From Nocardia pseudobrasiliensis NBRC 108224 (GTDB lineage Bacteria; Actinomycetota; Actinomycetes; Mycobacteriales; Mycobacteriaceae): a stretch of 64,000 bases of DNA. Where the stretch lies: contig NZ_BDBS01000022.1 of NCBI RefSeq assembly GCF_001613105.1, forward strand, positions 1-64,000. The letters are read 5' to 3'. Of the stretch, positions 43,602-52,423 are shown in pieces. The notes beneath the pieces are model-generated. The model did not search any database. It saw only the letters and a list, made by a program, of their open reading frames with translations, and had not been told where the DNA came from. A program made the position numbers and the translations under genes. Every line of letters begins with the position of its first letter. Position 1 is the first letter of the stretch.

Positions 43602-44447
43602 ATGAATAGCGTTTTCGCCCGCGATATCTGGCGAGTTCTCGAACGGGTGCACTCGGTCACCTACTTCGCACCCGGATGCATTTCCGCTCTCAAAGCCGTT
43701 GGCCTGCGGGGGTTCTGGATGGGTTACTTCGGCGGGCGGGCCGCGCCGCTCGGTGCGGTGGGCCCGAATGTCGTGGACGCCGTGTTCTACAACTTCCATC
43801 CGGATATGGTTCGGCGCGCGGTTCCCGCCGCGTGGACCTTCGCCGCGCCCGAGGCCATTCTGGATGCGCGCCGCACGTCGGCCGCGGCGGCGCTGCGCGA
43901 ATTGACGCCCGACATCGACGAGATCGCGACGCGGGCGCTGCCCGCCCTCACCGCGGCGGTCCATGCCGCGCCCGTCGGCGGTCGGCCGCTGTTCGCGGCC
44001 AATCGGGATCTTCCCCTCGCCGAGGAACCGGTCGAGGCGCTGTGGCAGGCGGTGACCGCGCTGCGCGAACATCGCGGTGACGGACATATCGCCGCACTGC
44101 TGACCGAGGGACTCGACAGCTGCGAGGCCGTGGCGTTCTTCGCCGCCGATACCGGCACCGATCCGGAGATGTGGCGTTCGATCCGCGGTTGGAGTGTCGC
44201 CGAATGGGATTCGGCGCTGTCGCGATTGGCGACGCGCGGATTGGTCGAGGAGTCCGGCGCGGTCACCGACGCGGGTCGCGCCTTGCGGACACATATCGAA
44301 TCCCGCACCGACGCCGCGGCCGCGACGGCCTATCGCGATGTGCCGGGGATCGAGGCGGCGCTCGAGGCGCTCACCCCGGCCGCGCGCGCGATCGATAGTG
44401 CCGGACTGGCCGCCTCCGCCGGGTTCCTGCGCACGGGCAAGATGTAA
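43602..44447 (+). CDS. SCO6745-family protein (SalK-like helix-turn-helix fold)
   Basis: A 281-aa actinobacterial protein. The start ARDIWRVLERVHSVTYFAP, the segment GRAAPLGAVGPNVVDAVFYN and VRRAVPAAWTFAAPEAILDA are hallmarks of the SCO6745/SalK group. The C-terminal half, from about residue 185, contains a winged-helix-like stretch (WDSALSRLATRGLVEESGAV). No enzymatic residues are apparent. It may act as a sensor or repressor-like protein. It is probably controlled by the divergent MarR. Confidence 0.78.
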   Translation: MNSVFARDIWRVLERVHSVTYFAPGCISALKAVGLRGFWMGYFGGRAAPLGAVGPNVVDAVFYNFHPDMVRRAVPAAWTFAAPEAILDARRTSAAAALRELTPDIDEIATRALPALTAAVHAAPVGGRPLFAANRDLPLAEEPVEALWQAVTALREHRGDGHIAALLTEGLDSCEAVAFFAADTGTDPEMWRSIRGWSVAEWDSALSRLATRGLVEESGAVTDAGRALRTHIESRTDAAAATAYRDVPGIEAALEALTPAARAIDSAGLAASAGFLRTGKM

Positions 44448-44470
44448 GGCGGCCAGCACTTGAAGTAAAG

Positions 44471-44489
44471 ATACGGTCGTACGTACTCT
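44471..44489. promoter_or_regulatory. operator-like motif ATACGGTCGTACGTACTCT upstream of the SGNH hydrolase
   Basis: A 19-mer agreeing at 17 positions with the one at 45182-45200 upstream of the MFS exporter. It lies 7 bases before the SGNH start codon. The arms ATACG and CGTAC form an imperfect dyad with a 6-bp spacer, the layout of a TetR- or MarR-type operator. Confidence 0.5.
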
Positions 44490-44495
44490 CGATTC

Positions 44496-45167
44496 ATGTC
44501 GAGCACCGCACTGACCGAACAGACCGACCCTTACTGCCTGACCACCGTCGATGCCGCGGCGCTGTTGTACGACGCGCCGTGGCATCGGTTCGGCGTGGTG
44601 GGCGACAGCCTGTCCGCTGGAATGGGCGATCCCACACCGGGTTACGCGAACAGCGGATGGGCCGATCGTGTGGCCGCGGTGCTGAAGCTGGTGAATCCGG
44701 CCCTGACATACCTCAATACCGCCGAGCCCGGCGCCACCACGGCCGCGACCCTCGACGGCCAATTCGATCGGATGCTCGAATTCGAACCGGATCTGCTGCA
44801 TCTACCGTGCGGACCGAACGACATCCTGCGCCAGCGGCCCGATTTCGAGGCCGTCGAGACCCTGATGCGGCGCATGTACGCACTGGCGGCACGGACCGGG
44901 GCGCGCCTGATGACCTTCACACTCGGGAAAGCGTATGCGGTGCCGAACTTTTCGGATTGGCACGAGCGGATAGTCACGATGAACGACATCACCCGGCGCA
45001 TCGCGCGCGACCACGACGCGGTGGTGATCGACGCATGGGCCCATCCGATCAACGAACGACCGAATCTGCTCAGCGCGGATCGGATTCACTTCTCCACCTC
45101 GGGCCAGGCGGTGCTGGCGGCCGAGGTCGTCAAACGGCTGGCGCATCTGCTGGCGAATCAGCACTGA
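44496..45167 (+). CDS. SGNH/GDSL hydrolase
   Basis: A 223-aa cytoplasmic esterase-like protein. Block I is FGVVGDSLSAGMGDP (Ser nucleophile), block II contains the Gly of YLNTAEPGATT, block III is LPCGPNDIL (Asn), and block V is LLSADRIHFSTSG (Asp-x-x-His). No signal peptide. The substrate is an unknown ester. The leader is very short because the operator-like motif lies 7 bases upstream; it shares that motif with the MFS gene 70 bases downstream of its stop. Confidence 0.87.
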   Translation: MSSTALTEQTDPYCLTTVDAAALLYDAPWHRFGVVGDSLSAGMGDPTPGYANSGWADRVAAVLKLVNPALTYLNTAEPGATTAATLDGQFDRMLEFEPDLLHLPCGPNDILRQRPDFEAVETLMRRMYALAARTGARLMTFTLGKAYAVPNFSDWHERIVTMNDITRRIARDHDAVVIDAWAHPINERPNLLSADRIHFSTSGQAVLAAEVVKRLAHLLANQH

Positions 45168-45181
45168 CTGTTGCTAATTAC

Positions 45182-45200
45182 ATACGGTCGCACGTATTCT
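45182..45200. promoter_or_regulatory. operator-like motif ATACGGTCGCACGTATTCT upstream of the MFS exporter
   Basis: The second copy of the motif seen before the SGNH gene; here the arms ATACG and CGTAT are exact inverted repeats across 6 bases. It lies 36 bases before the MFS start. GAACGTTC, an 8-bp palindrome, follows immediately (45203-45210). Confidence 0.52.
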
Positions 45201-45236
45201 TCGAACGTTCTGTTCGGATGAGGTACGGGGCTTGTT

Positions 45237-46649
45237 ATGAATCGAGTTGCGGCAACGAGGGATTCGACGGCGGCGCGGCTGCCGGATCGTTCGACGGCCA
45301 TCGTGTGGGTGCTGTGCGCGGCCGCGTTCATGGCCATGCTCGATGTGTTCGTGGTGAATGTGGCATTCACCAGCATCGGCGCGAGTTATCGCGGATCGTC
45401 GCTGGCGGATCTGAGCTGGGTACTCAATGGTTACGCGATCGTCTATGCGGCCCTGCTGATTCCGGCGGGGCGGTTCTCGGATCGCTTCGGGCGCAAGGCC
45501 GGATTCCTGGCGGGGCTGGGGGTGTTCACCTTGGCGAGTCTGTTGTGCGCGGTCGCACCGTCGCTGTGGGTGCTGGTCGGGTGCCGGGTATCGCAGGCGA
45601 TCGGCGCGGCCACCCTCACGCCCGCGAGCCTGGGATTGCTGCTGACCGTCCTGCCCGCGGCTCGGGTGCCCGGCGCGGTGAAGATCTGGGCGACAACGAG
45701 TTCCTTCGCCGCGGCGATCGGGCCGGTCGTCGGCGGCGCGCTGGTCGAGGCGTCGTGGCGATGGGTGTTCCTGATCAATCTGCCGGTCGGCGTCATCGCC
45801 GGAATCGCGGCGCTGCGAATGGTTCCGGATCTGCGCCAGGAGGTCAGCGCGCGCATGCCCGATCTGCTCGGTGTGGGGCTGCTCGTCGTCGCGATCGGCG
45901 CGCTGTCGCTCGGGCTGGTCGAAAGCGGCGAATGGTCGTGGACGAGTGCGGCGACGATCGCGGCGCTCGCAGTCGCCGCCCTGGGCCTGATCCTGTTCGT
46001 GGTGCGGATGCTGCGGCACGCCGATCCGGTGGTCTCCCCCGAGCTGTTCCGGGTGCCGACCTTCGTCTGGGCCAATATCACCGTGCTGCTGTTCTGCACC
46101 GCGTTCGGGGCGTGGTTTCTCAGCATCGCGCTGTGGCTCGAGAACGCGGCGGGTTTCGACACCGTCCGCACCGGCCTGGCCATCGTTCCGGGGCCGATCA
46201 TGGTGCCGATCTTCGCCGTCGTCGCGCAGCGGTTGCTCGCGCGGATATCCGTCGGAGTCGTTGTGGCCCTGGGCAATCTACTGTTCGCCGTCGGCGTGGC
46301 GCTGGTGGTGACGAGTGCGGCCACGCCCGTGCACTACGCGAGCCAGGTGCTGCCCGGGTGGATGCTGTCCGGCATCGGGATCGGGCTCGCGCTGCCCAGC
46401 ATGATCGCCTCGGCCGCGATCGATCTGCCGCCGCAGCGGTCGGCCACCGGGAGCGCGGTGGTGAATACCGCCCGCCAACTCGGCTACGTGCTGGGTGTCG
46501 CGGTGCTGGTCGCCGTGCTCGGTTCGCTCGGCGACCGACCCGAGCGGCTGCTGATCGCGTTCCGGCACGGATGGTGGTTCGTCACGGCCGTCGCGGCCGT
46601 CAGCGCGGTGACCGCCGTCGGTCTCACTCCGCGCGCCCGCACGAAATGA
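45237..46649 (+). CDS. MFS exporter, DHA2 family (14-TM drug efflux type)
   Basis: A 470-aa transporter. Motif A reads GRFSDRFGRKAGFLAG and the DHA-type motif C region reads ATTSSFAAAIGPVVGGALVEAS, with the SWRWVFLINLPVG signature of DHA2 proteins. About 14 helices can be traced. Proton-driven export of a toxic compound is expected. It has an operator-like motif 36 bases upstream that it shares with the SGNH gene, but no adjacent TetR-type regulator is present. Confidence 0.88.
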   Translation: MNRVAATRDSTAARLPDRSTAIVWVLCAAAFMAMLDVFVVNVAFTSIGASYRGSSLADLSWVLNGYAIVYAALLIPAGRFSDRFGRKAGFLAGLGVFTLASLLCAVAPSLWVLVGCRVSQAIGAATLTPASLGLLLTVLPAARVPGAVKIWATTSSFAAAIGPVVGGALVEASWRWVFLINLPVGVIAGIAALRMVPDLRQEVSARMPDLLGVGLLVVAIGALSLGLVESGEWSWTSAATIAALAVAALGLILFVVRMLRHADPVVSPELFRVPTFVWANITVLLFCTAFGAWFLSIALWLENAAGFDTVRTGLAIVPGPIMVPIFAVVAQRLLARISVGVVVALGNLLFAVGVALVVTSAATPVHYASQVLPGWMLSGIGIGLALPSMIASAAIDLPPQRSATGSAVVNTARQLGYVLGVAVLVAVLGSLGDRPERLLIAFRHGWWFVTAVAAVSAVTAVGLTPRARTK

Positions 46650-46750
46650 CCGAACCGTGACCGAACCCGGGTTCGTCTCCTCGGCGAGCGTGCGCGCGTG
46701 CAACCATGGCCACACGAGTCGAGCCGCCGATCCGGAACAGGAGCACGTTG

Positions 46751-48121
46751 ATGTCGATCGAGACCGTGGATGCCGTGGTGATCGGGATGGGACCGGGTGG
46801 CGAGGATGTCGCCACCCGGCTGGCCGGGGCGGGACTGGCGGTCGTCGGGGTCGAGGGTCGTCTGGTCGGCGGCGAATGTCCGTACTACGCCTGCGTGCCG
46901 ACCAAGATCATGGTGCGCGCCGCCGAATCGCTGGCCGAGGCCCACCGGGTCGACGCATTGGCGGGATCGGCTCGGGTGCAACCGGATTGGAGCCCGGTGG
47001 CCACGCGCATCCGCGACGAGGCCACCGACAACTGGAACGACGCGGCCGCGGTCGAGCGCTTCGAGAAGGCGGGCGGCCGCTTCGTGCGCGGCTGGGGCCG
47101 CATTTCGGCTCTGGGCGAGGTCACCGTGGCGACCGCTGAGGGCGATCGGATCTTCCACGCCGCCCGCGCCATTGTGCTGAATCCCGGTACCGCGCCCGCC
47201 GTTCCGCCGATCGACGGGTTGGACGGCACCCCGTACTGGACCAATCGCGAGGCCGTCACCACGACCTCGGTGCCGCGATCGTTGATCGTGCTGGGCGGCG
47301 GACCGGTGGGAATGGAGTTCGCGCAGGTCTTCTCGCGGTTCGGCGCGAAGGTCACCGTCGTGGTGCGCAGCCGGATCGTGCCCAAGGAGGAGCCCGAGGC
47401 GGCCGAGCTGTTGGCGAAAGTTTTTGACAGCGAGGGCATCACGATCCGCTCCGGCGTCGACACGACCCGGGTCGAGCACGACGGCGAGCAGTTCACCCTG
47501 CACCTGAGCGAGGGCGAGCCGCTGCGGGCGCAGGGCCTGCTGGTGGCAACCGGACGGCGAATGGATCTGTCGGCCTTGGGTATCGGCGCGGTCGGCCTCG
47601 ACGAGCACGCGCACGGCATCGAGGTCGACGAGTATCTGCGCGCCGCCGAGGGCGTATGGGCGATCGGCGATGTGACCGGGCGGGGCGCGTTCACTCATAT
47701 GTCGATGTATCAGGCGCGCATCGCCGCCGCCGATATCCTCGGCGCCGCAACAGAACCCGCGCGCTATCACGCGGTGCCGCGGGTGACCTTCACCGAACCG
47801 GAGATCGGCGCGGTCGGCATGACCGAGGAGCAGGCCCGGGCCGCCGGCCTCACCGTGCGCACCGCCGTCACCGACCTGACCGCCTCCACGCGCGGCTGGA
47901 TTCACAAGGCGGGCAACGCCGGACTGATCAAACTGGTCGAGGACGCCGAGCGGGGCGTGCTGGTGGGCGCCACCTCGATGGGCCCGGTCGGCGGCGAGGT
48001 GCTCAGCGCACTGGCCGTCGCCGTGCACGCCGAGGTGCCGACGGCCACCCTGCGCGAGATGATCTACGCCTACCCGACCTTCCACCGCGCGATCGAGGCC
48101 ACCCTCGCCGAACTGCGCTGA
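46751..48121 (+). CDS. pyridine nucleotide-disulfide oxidoreductase (Lpd/MerA-like, dyad missing)
   Basis: A 456-aa FAD protein. The redox-active pair is C43-C48 in GGECPYYACVPTK, the NAD(P)-binding region is RSLIVLGGGPVGMEFAQVFS and the second FAD contact is GVWAIGDVTGRG. In lipoamide dehydrogenase the C-terminal interface carries the HPT...E dyad; here it reads AYPTFHRAIEATL, so the catalytic His is Tyr and the Glu is shifted. It is thus not a classical lipoamide dehydrogenase. The start is the ATG at 46751 (AGGAG 8 bases upstream), not the longer frame. A SnoaL-like gene follows after 21 bases. Confidence 0.85.
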   Translation: MSIETVDAVVIGMGPGGEDVATRLAGAGLAVVGVEGRLVGGECPYYACVPTKIMVRAAESLAEAHRVDALAGSARVQPDWSPVATRIRDEATDNWNDAAAVERFEKAGGRFVRGWGRISALGEVTVATAEGDRIFHAARAIVLNPGTAPAVPPIDGLDGTPYWTNREAVTTTSVPRSLIVLGGGPVGMEFAQVFSRFGAKVTVVVRSRIVPKEEPEAAELLAKVFDSEGITIRSGVDTTRVEHDGEQFTLHLSEGEPLRAQGLLVATGRRMDLSALGIGAVGLDEHAHGIEVDEYLRAAEGVWAIGDVTGRGAFTHMSMYQARIAAADILGAATEPARYHAVPRVTFTEPEIGAVGMTEEQARAAGLTVRTAVTDLTASTRGWIHKAGNAGLIKLVEDAERGVLVGATSMGPVGGEVLSALAVAVHAEVPTATLREMIYAYPTFHRAIEATLAELR

Positions 48122-48142
48122 CAATCCGATCCGGAGGCGAAG

Positions 48143-48580
48143 ATGCTGTCCCTGCAGGAGATTTCGGACCGACTCGAGATCGAGGATCTGACGGTCCGAT
48201 ACTCATACGCGGTCGACACCCGGCAGTGGGAGCTGCTCGACGAGATCTTCACCGCCGACGCCCATATCGACTACACGGCAATGGGCGGCCCCGCGGGCGA
48301 CCTCGACTCGACCAAGCGGTTCCTCGCGACGGTGATGCCGAATTTCCTCGCCTTCCAACACCTGGTGAGCAATTCGTCGATCACCGTCGACGGCGATACC
48401 GCCTCGGCCCGCACCATATGCCACAACCCCATGGTCGTCGCGGGCCAGGATGGCCGCCCAACCCTCATGCTGGGCGGCCTCTGGTACCACGACACCCTGG
48501 TCCGCGTCGACGGATGTTGGCGCATCAGACAGCGCGTCGAGGAGAAGAGTTACCTTTTCCTCGCCGCGTCCGCCGGATAG
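48143..48580 (+). CDS. SnoaL-like (NTF2-fold) protein
   Basis: A 145-aa NTF2-like protein. Support comes from EIEDLTVRYSYAVDTRQWEL at the N-terminus, the Asp-rich IFTADAHIDYTAMGGPAG, FQHLVSNSSITVDGDTASAR and GLWYHDTLVRVDGCWRI. The fold forms a cone-shaped pocket used by cyclases, dehydratases and isomerases; which reaction applies cannot be read here. Coupling to the flavoprotein upstream suggests a common pathway. Confidence 0.82.
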   Translation: MLSLQEISDRLEIEDLTVRYSYAVDTRQWELLDEIFTADAHIDYTAMGGPAGDLDSTKRFLATVMPNFLAFQHLVSNSSITVDGDTASARTICHNPMVVAGQDGRPTLMLGGLWYHDTLVRVDGCWRIRQRVEEKSYLFLAASAG

Positions 48581-48601
48581 CCGGGCGGAATCCGATCGGC
48601 G

Positions 48602-48910
48602 CTACTGCGCTGGGTGCCAGGACCACACCGCGGGCACTTCGTCCCGTACCGGTGTGGTGGGCGTGGATTCGACTGGTTCCGGTTCTGCCGCCGGTGGTTC
48701 CGGCGGCATGGAGTGGTGTGCACAGCAGGTGAGCCGTGCGGAAAGATCCTCCACAATCGGTCGATCGATGCCGTCCAGCAGACATCGAGCACACACGCGG
48801 TGTGGTAGATCGAGATCGTCGGCGTACTCCTCGGTGTGTACCAACCACCAGCACGCCACGCTTACAGCTGCGATGAGCAGCACAGAGATCACGGCGGACA
48901 GCACGACCAT
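48602..48910 (-). CDS. small membrane protein with Cys/His cluster
   Basis: A 102-aa protein. One TM helix (about residues 2-22, VVLSAVISVLLIAAVSVACW) is followed by an acidic stretch, then VCARCLLDGIDRP and LTCCAHHSMPPEPP. The arrangement C-x2-C ... C-C-x-H-H could bind a metal. A Pro/Glu-rich tail completes the protein. I use the ATG at 48910, preceded by GGGAGGGCCA. I do not recognise a family. Confidence 0.6.
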   Translation of the reverse strand: MVVLSAVISVLLIAAVSVACWWLVHTEEYADDLDLPHRVCARCLLDGIDRPIVEDLSARLTCCAHHSMPPEPPAAEPEPVESTPTTPVRDEVPAVWSWHPAQ

Positions 48911-49196
48911 TGGCCCTCCCGTTGCCATTGCGCGTCCCCGGGCGCAGGTTGCCTGTGAAACTTATTGCCAGATGCTTGACGGCCCTGCCTCCCCGCACTG
49001 CCGCAGATACATCCACCTGCATCTTCCTCCCGCGCACATCACGAGAACAAGGGGCAGTCGCAGCATAAGCGTTTAACAATCCTTAATGATTCCGCCGGTG
49101 GACGCGTATCGTGTACTAACGAACGAAAGTTTATGTCAGTTTCCGCAGGTGGGCGCGCCGGCGGAATGGCCGGGGACCCTCGGCGTTGATCCAGAC

Positions 49197-50222
49197 ATGA
49201 CTTCGTCGAACACGGTTCGGTTCTCGATTCTGGATCGGTCCCGGGTGCGGGCGGGCCAGGATCATCCCTCGGCGCTGCGCGAGACCGTGGAGTTCGCGCG
49301 TCTGGCCGAGGAGTGGGGATACCACCGGTTCTGGGTCTCGGAGCATCACAGTGTGCCGGGAGTGGCCGGATCCGCCCCGACCGTCCTGGCCGCCGGGGTG
49401 GCCGCGGCCACCTCGCGGATCCGGGTGGGCACGGGCGGGGTGATGCTGCCCAATCATCAGCCGCTGGTGGTGGCCGAGCAGTTCGGGGTACTGGAATCGC
49501 TGTTCCCTGGGCGGATCGATATGGGTCTGGGACGCTCGGTCGGGTTCACCGGCGGCGTGCGGCGCGCGCTCGGTCACGATCGTGACGATGCCGACGATTT
49601 CGACGCGCGGCTGGCGGAGTTGCTCGACTATCTCACCCGCGGGCGGGCGGGCGTCCATGCCTGGCCCACCGAGGGTTTGCGCATTCCGGCGTACCTGCTC
49701 GCGACCAGTTCCGGTGCGGCCGAACGGGCCGCGCGATTCGGGCTGCCGCTGGTCATCGCCGCCGTGCGCGGACGAGACGCGATGGTGGAGGCGATCGAGC
49801 GCTACCGCGCGCAGTTTCGGCCGACGCCCTGGGGTGCGCGTCCGTATGTGATGGTGTCCTCGACGGTGCTCATCGCCGATACCGAGGAGCTGGCCCGGCG
49901 ACTGCTGCTCCCCGAGGCGTGGGCGGCCGCCGCCTCGCGCACCCGAGGCGAGTTCCCGGTTCTGTTGCCGCCGGACGATATTCACCCCGAACGCATGTCC
50001 GCGCGAGAGCGCGAATTCTTCGACGACGCCCTGCGCGGCCATATTCACGGCACCGAGGACACGGTCGCCGAGGCGCTCGAGGATCTCCTCGCCCGCACCG
50101 CGGCCGACGAGATCCTCGTGCACACCAGCACCTACGACCGCACCGCGCGCCTCGAATCGCACGAGCGCCTCGCGCATTTGGTGGCCCTGGCCCCTCAGCC
50201 CACCGGCTGGGTCAGGTCGTAG
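49197..50222 (+). CDS. LLM-class flavin-dependent oxidoreductase (bacterial luciferase-like)
   Basis: A 341-aa F420/FMN-dependent monooxygenase-like TIM barrel. Signatures are VRFSILDRSRVRAGQDHPSA, WVSEHHSVPGVAGSAPTVLA, RIRVGTGGVMLPNHQPLVVA and LFPGRIDMGLGR. The closest group is the MsnO8-type LLM family. The substrate is unknown. I use the ATG at 49197; an in-frame ATG at 49086 gives 378 aa, but its 37 extra residues look unlike the family. The 3' end overlaps the convergent GT39 gene by 28 bases. Confidence 0.87.
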   Translation: MTSSNTVRFSILDRSRVRAGQDHPSALRETVEFARLAEEWGYHRFWVSEHHSVPGVAGSAPTVLAAGVAAATSRIRVGTGGVMLPNHQPLVVAEQFGVLESLFPGRIDMGLGRSVGFTGGVRRALGHDRDDADDFDARLAELLDYLTRGRAGVHAWPTEGLRIPAYLLATSSGAAERAARFGLPLVIAAVRGRDAMVEAIERYRAQFRPTPWGARPYVMVSSTVLIADTEELARRLLLPEAWAAAASRTRGEFPVLLPPDDIHPERMSAREREFFDDALRGHIHGTEDTVAEALEDLLARTAADEILVHTSTYDRTARLESHERLAHLVALAPQPTGWVRS

Positions 50223-52174
50223 ACCGTCGCGTCGCCGACGGTCAGCGCCCGGAAATTCGACTGCACCCACGCGGCGATCCGCGCACCCGTTCCGGAATCA
50301 CGCCCGAAACCACCGCCGCCGCTGGCAATGAAGTAGTGCACATCACCGTCGGCGACATAGCTCTGGAACTGCGCCAGCGTCGGCGAGTCATCGCCGCCGG
50401 TGAAGCCGCCGATCGCCATGATGGATGCACCGGTGGACAATTCGAGTCCCGACACCGATTGCGACCCGACGGCCGCGGCGGCCCAGCGATTGTCGGTCTC
50501 CTCGAGCAGTTTCCGAAGTTCCGCATTGTCACTCACGCCTCGGCCGCCGCGTGTCGCGGCGGAGGAGCCCTGCCCGGTCGAGAGTTGCCGGCCGCCAGAG
50601 GATCCGGTGTCCACCGAGCCCGGCGCGGCAGCGGAATTCGGTGACCCGGTAGCGCCCGGTGCGCCGAATCCACCCATGCCACGGTCGGTTCGGGGTCCCG
50701 AGGTCGGGATCGAACCGTTGTGGGCGGTGACCAGGGTGTCGACCGTGTAGGCGGTGGCGCCCGCGATGCCGGACAGGAGTGCGGCGGCCGCGACGGTCGC
50801 TGTCAGGCGGCCCAGTTGGTGAGCGCCGACGATCAGGACGGCCGCTGTCGCGATGGCCCCGATGAGCACGATCCAGCGCAGGGCCGGATACCAGTCGGGA
50901 GTTCGGTCGAGCAGGACGAAGTTCCAGATGCCGGTGGCCGCCAGCATGACGCCCAGTACCGCTCGGGACGCGAGATGGGCACGGCCACGCCACGATTCGA
51001 CGATCGCGACGGCGGTCCCCGCGGCGATGGCGGGTGCGAGCGCGACCGTGTAGTACGGGTGCATGGTGCCCTGCATATAGCTGAAGACCACACCGGTGAC
51101 GAGCAGCCAACCGCCCCACAGAATCAGGCTCGCGCGGGTGCGGGCGGTGCGCGGGGCGCGCCGGGTGAACCACAGTCCGGCCGTCAGACCGATCAGGGCG
51201 GCGGGGACCAGCCAGGAGATCTCGGTGCCCATCGTCTCGCCGAATATGCGGGTGAGGCCGGTGTCTCCGCCGAAAGCGCCGCCGCCGCTGTGATTTCCGT
51301 CGCCGCCGAGTACGCGGCCGAGGCCGTTGTAGCCGAGCGCCAACTGCAGCAGGCTGTTATCGGTCGACCCGCCGATATAGGGCCGGGAGGCGCTGGGCCA
51401 CAACGCGACCAGTGCGAGGAACCAGCCCGCCGAGACCACGACCGCCAGGCACGCGCCCAGCAATCGCAGGATGCGCTGCCGCACTCCGATCGGCGCGGCG
51501 ATCAGGAAGACCGATCCGAACGCGGGGAGAACGAGAAACGCCTGCAACATCTTTGCGAGGAAGCCGAATCCGATCGCCACCCCGGCCAGCGCGAGCCATC
51601 GGCCGCTGCCGCACTCGGTCGCCCGCACGGTGCAGTACGCGGCGACCACCATCAGCAGGACCAGCAGCGCGTCCGGATTGTTGAAGCGGAACATCAACGC
51701 GGCCACGGGCGTGAGCGCCAACAGGCTACCGGCGAGCAATCCCGCCGCCGGGCCGTTCCAGCGCCGTACCGCGGCGTAGACCAGGGCCACCGACGCCACC
51801 CCCATCAACGCCTCGGGCAGCAGCATCGCCCACGAATCGAAGCCGAACAGCCGACCCGACAGGCCCATCACCCACAGCGAGGCCGGTGGTTTGTCGACGG
51901 TGATGGCGTTGCCGGAATCCAGCGATCCGAACAGCAGCGCCTTCCAGCTCTGCGTGCCCGCCTGCGCGGCGGCCGCGTAATACTCGTTGGCCCAACCATT
52001 TCGGCTCAATCCCTGTAGGTAGGCCACCGCGGTCGCCAGCAGCAGGACCCACAGCGCGGGCCTGGCCCAGCGCGGCTGCTCGGGTCCGCCGAACAGTAGT
52101 CGATGCCAGCCCGGACGCGTAGGCGACGGCGGTGCGGGCGCGGTCCGCGACGCGGGCGCTTCGATGGTCGTCAT
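50195..52174 (-). CDS. GT39-family membrane glycosyltransferase (ArnT/YkcB-like), copy 1
   Basis: A 659-aa polytopic protein with about 12 TM segments in residues 38-475 and a soluble C-terminal domain. GT39 features are LSRNGWANEYYAAAAQAGTQ, GNAITVDKPPASLWVMGL and FRFNNPDALLVLLMVVAAYC. The linker at about 485-555 is Gly/Ser/Pro-rich. The C-terminal domain has SIMAIGGFTGGDDSPTLAQF and HYFIASGGGGFGRDSGTG. It transfers a sugar from a lipid-linked donor on the outer membrane face. A close paralogue begins 250 bases upstream on the same strand, beyond a tRNA-Gly. Confidence 0.88.
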   Translation of the reverse strand: MTTIEAPASRTAPAPPSPTRPGWHRLLFGGPEQPRWARPALWVLLLATAVAYLQGLSRNGWANEYYAAAAQAGTQSWKALLFGSLDSGNAITVDKPPASLWVMGLSGRLFGFDSWAMLLPEALMGVASVALVYAAVRRWNGPAAGLLAGSLLALTPVAALMFRFNNPDALLVLLMVVAAYCTVRATECGSGRWLALAGVAIGFGFLAKMLQAFLVLPAFGSVFLIAAPIGVRQRILRLLGACLAVVVSAGWFLALVALWPSASRPYIGGSTDNSLLQLALGYNGLGRVLGGDGNHSGGGAFGGDTGLTRIFGETMGTEISWLVPAALIGLTAGLWFTRRAPRTARTRASLILWGGWLLVTGVVFSYMQGTMHPYYTVALAPAIAAGTAVAIVESWRGRAHLASRAVLGVMLAATGIWNFVLLDRTPDWYPALRWIVLIGAIATAAVLIVGAHQLGRLTATVAAAALLSGIAGATAYTVDTLVTAHNGSIPTSGPRTDRGMGGFGAPGATGSPNSAAAPGSVDTGSSGGRQLSTGQGSSAATRGGRGVSDNAELRKLLEETDNRWAAAAVGSQSVSGLELSTGASIMAIGGFTGGDDSPTLAQFQSYVADGDVHYFIASGGGGFGRDSGTGARIAAWVQSNFRALTVGDATVYDLTQPVG

Positions 52175-52347
52175 ATCCGATTCCTCTCGTCCCCACCATG
52201 GTCGAGAGGGGGGCTGCGTCGAGCGTGAATGCTCGCTGTGGGGTTGCTGTGCGGCCGGATATGCACTCGCACCCCGGCCGACCAGGCGATTCGCGGTTTT
52301 CGGCGGCCATCGGCTATTGTTTCTTCTCGCCGCCGAACGGCGGAAAT

Positions 52348-52423
52348 GCGGATGTAGCGCAGTTGGTAGCGCATCACCTTGCCAAGGTGAGGGTCGCGGG
52401 TTCGAATCCCGTCATCCGCTCCA
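52348..52423 (+). tRNA. tRNA-Gly (anticodon GCC), CCA encoded
   Basis: Acceptor GCGGATG/CATCCGC, anticodon stem TCACC/GGTGA around TTGCCAA, T-arm GCGGG-TTCGAAT-CCCGT, discriminator T, then encoded CCA. It lies on the opposite strand between two GT39 paralogues. The CCA end directly touches the stop codon of the second paralogue (52424). Confidence 0.95.

Noticed and set aside
52348-52423. tRNA-Gly as a recombination point that created the GT39 duplication
   Set aside because: No repeated tRNA fragment is visible at the outer ends of the two genes, so the idea has no sequence support.
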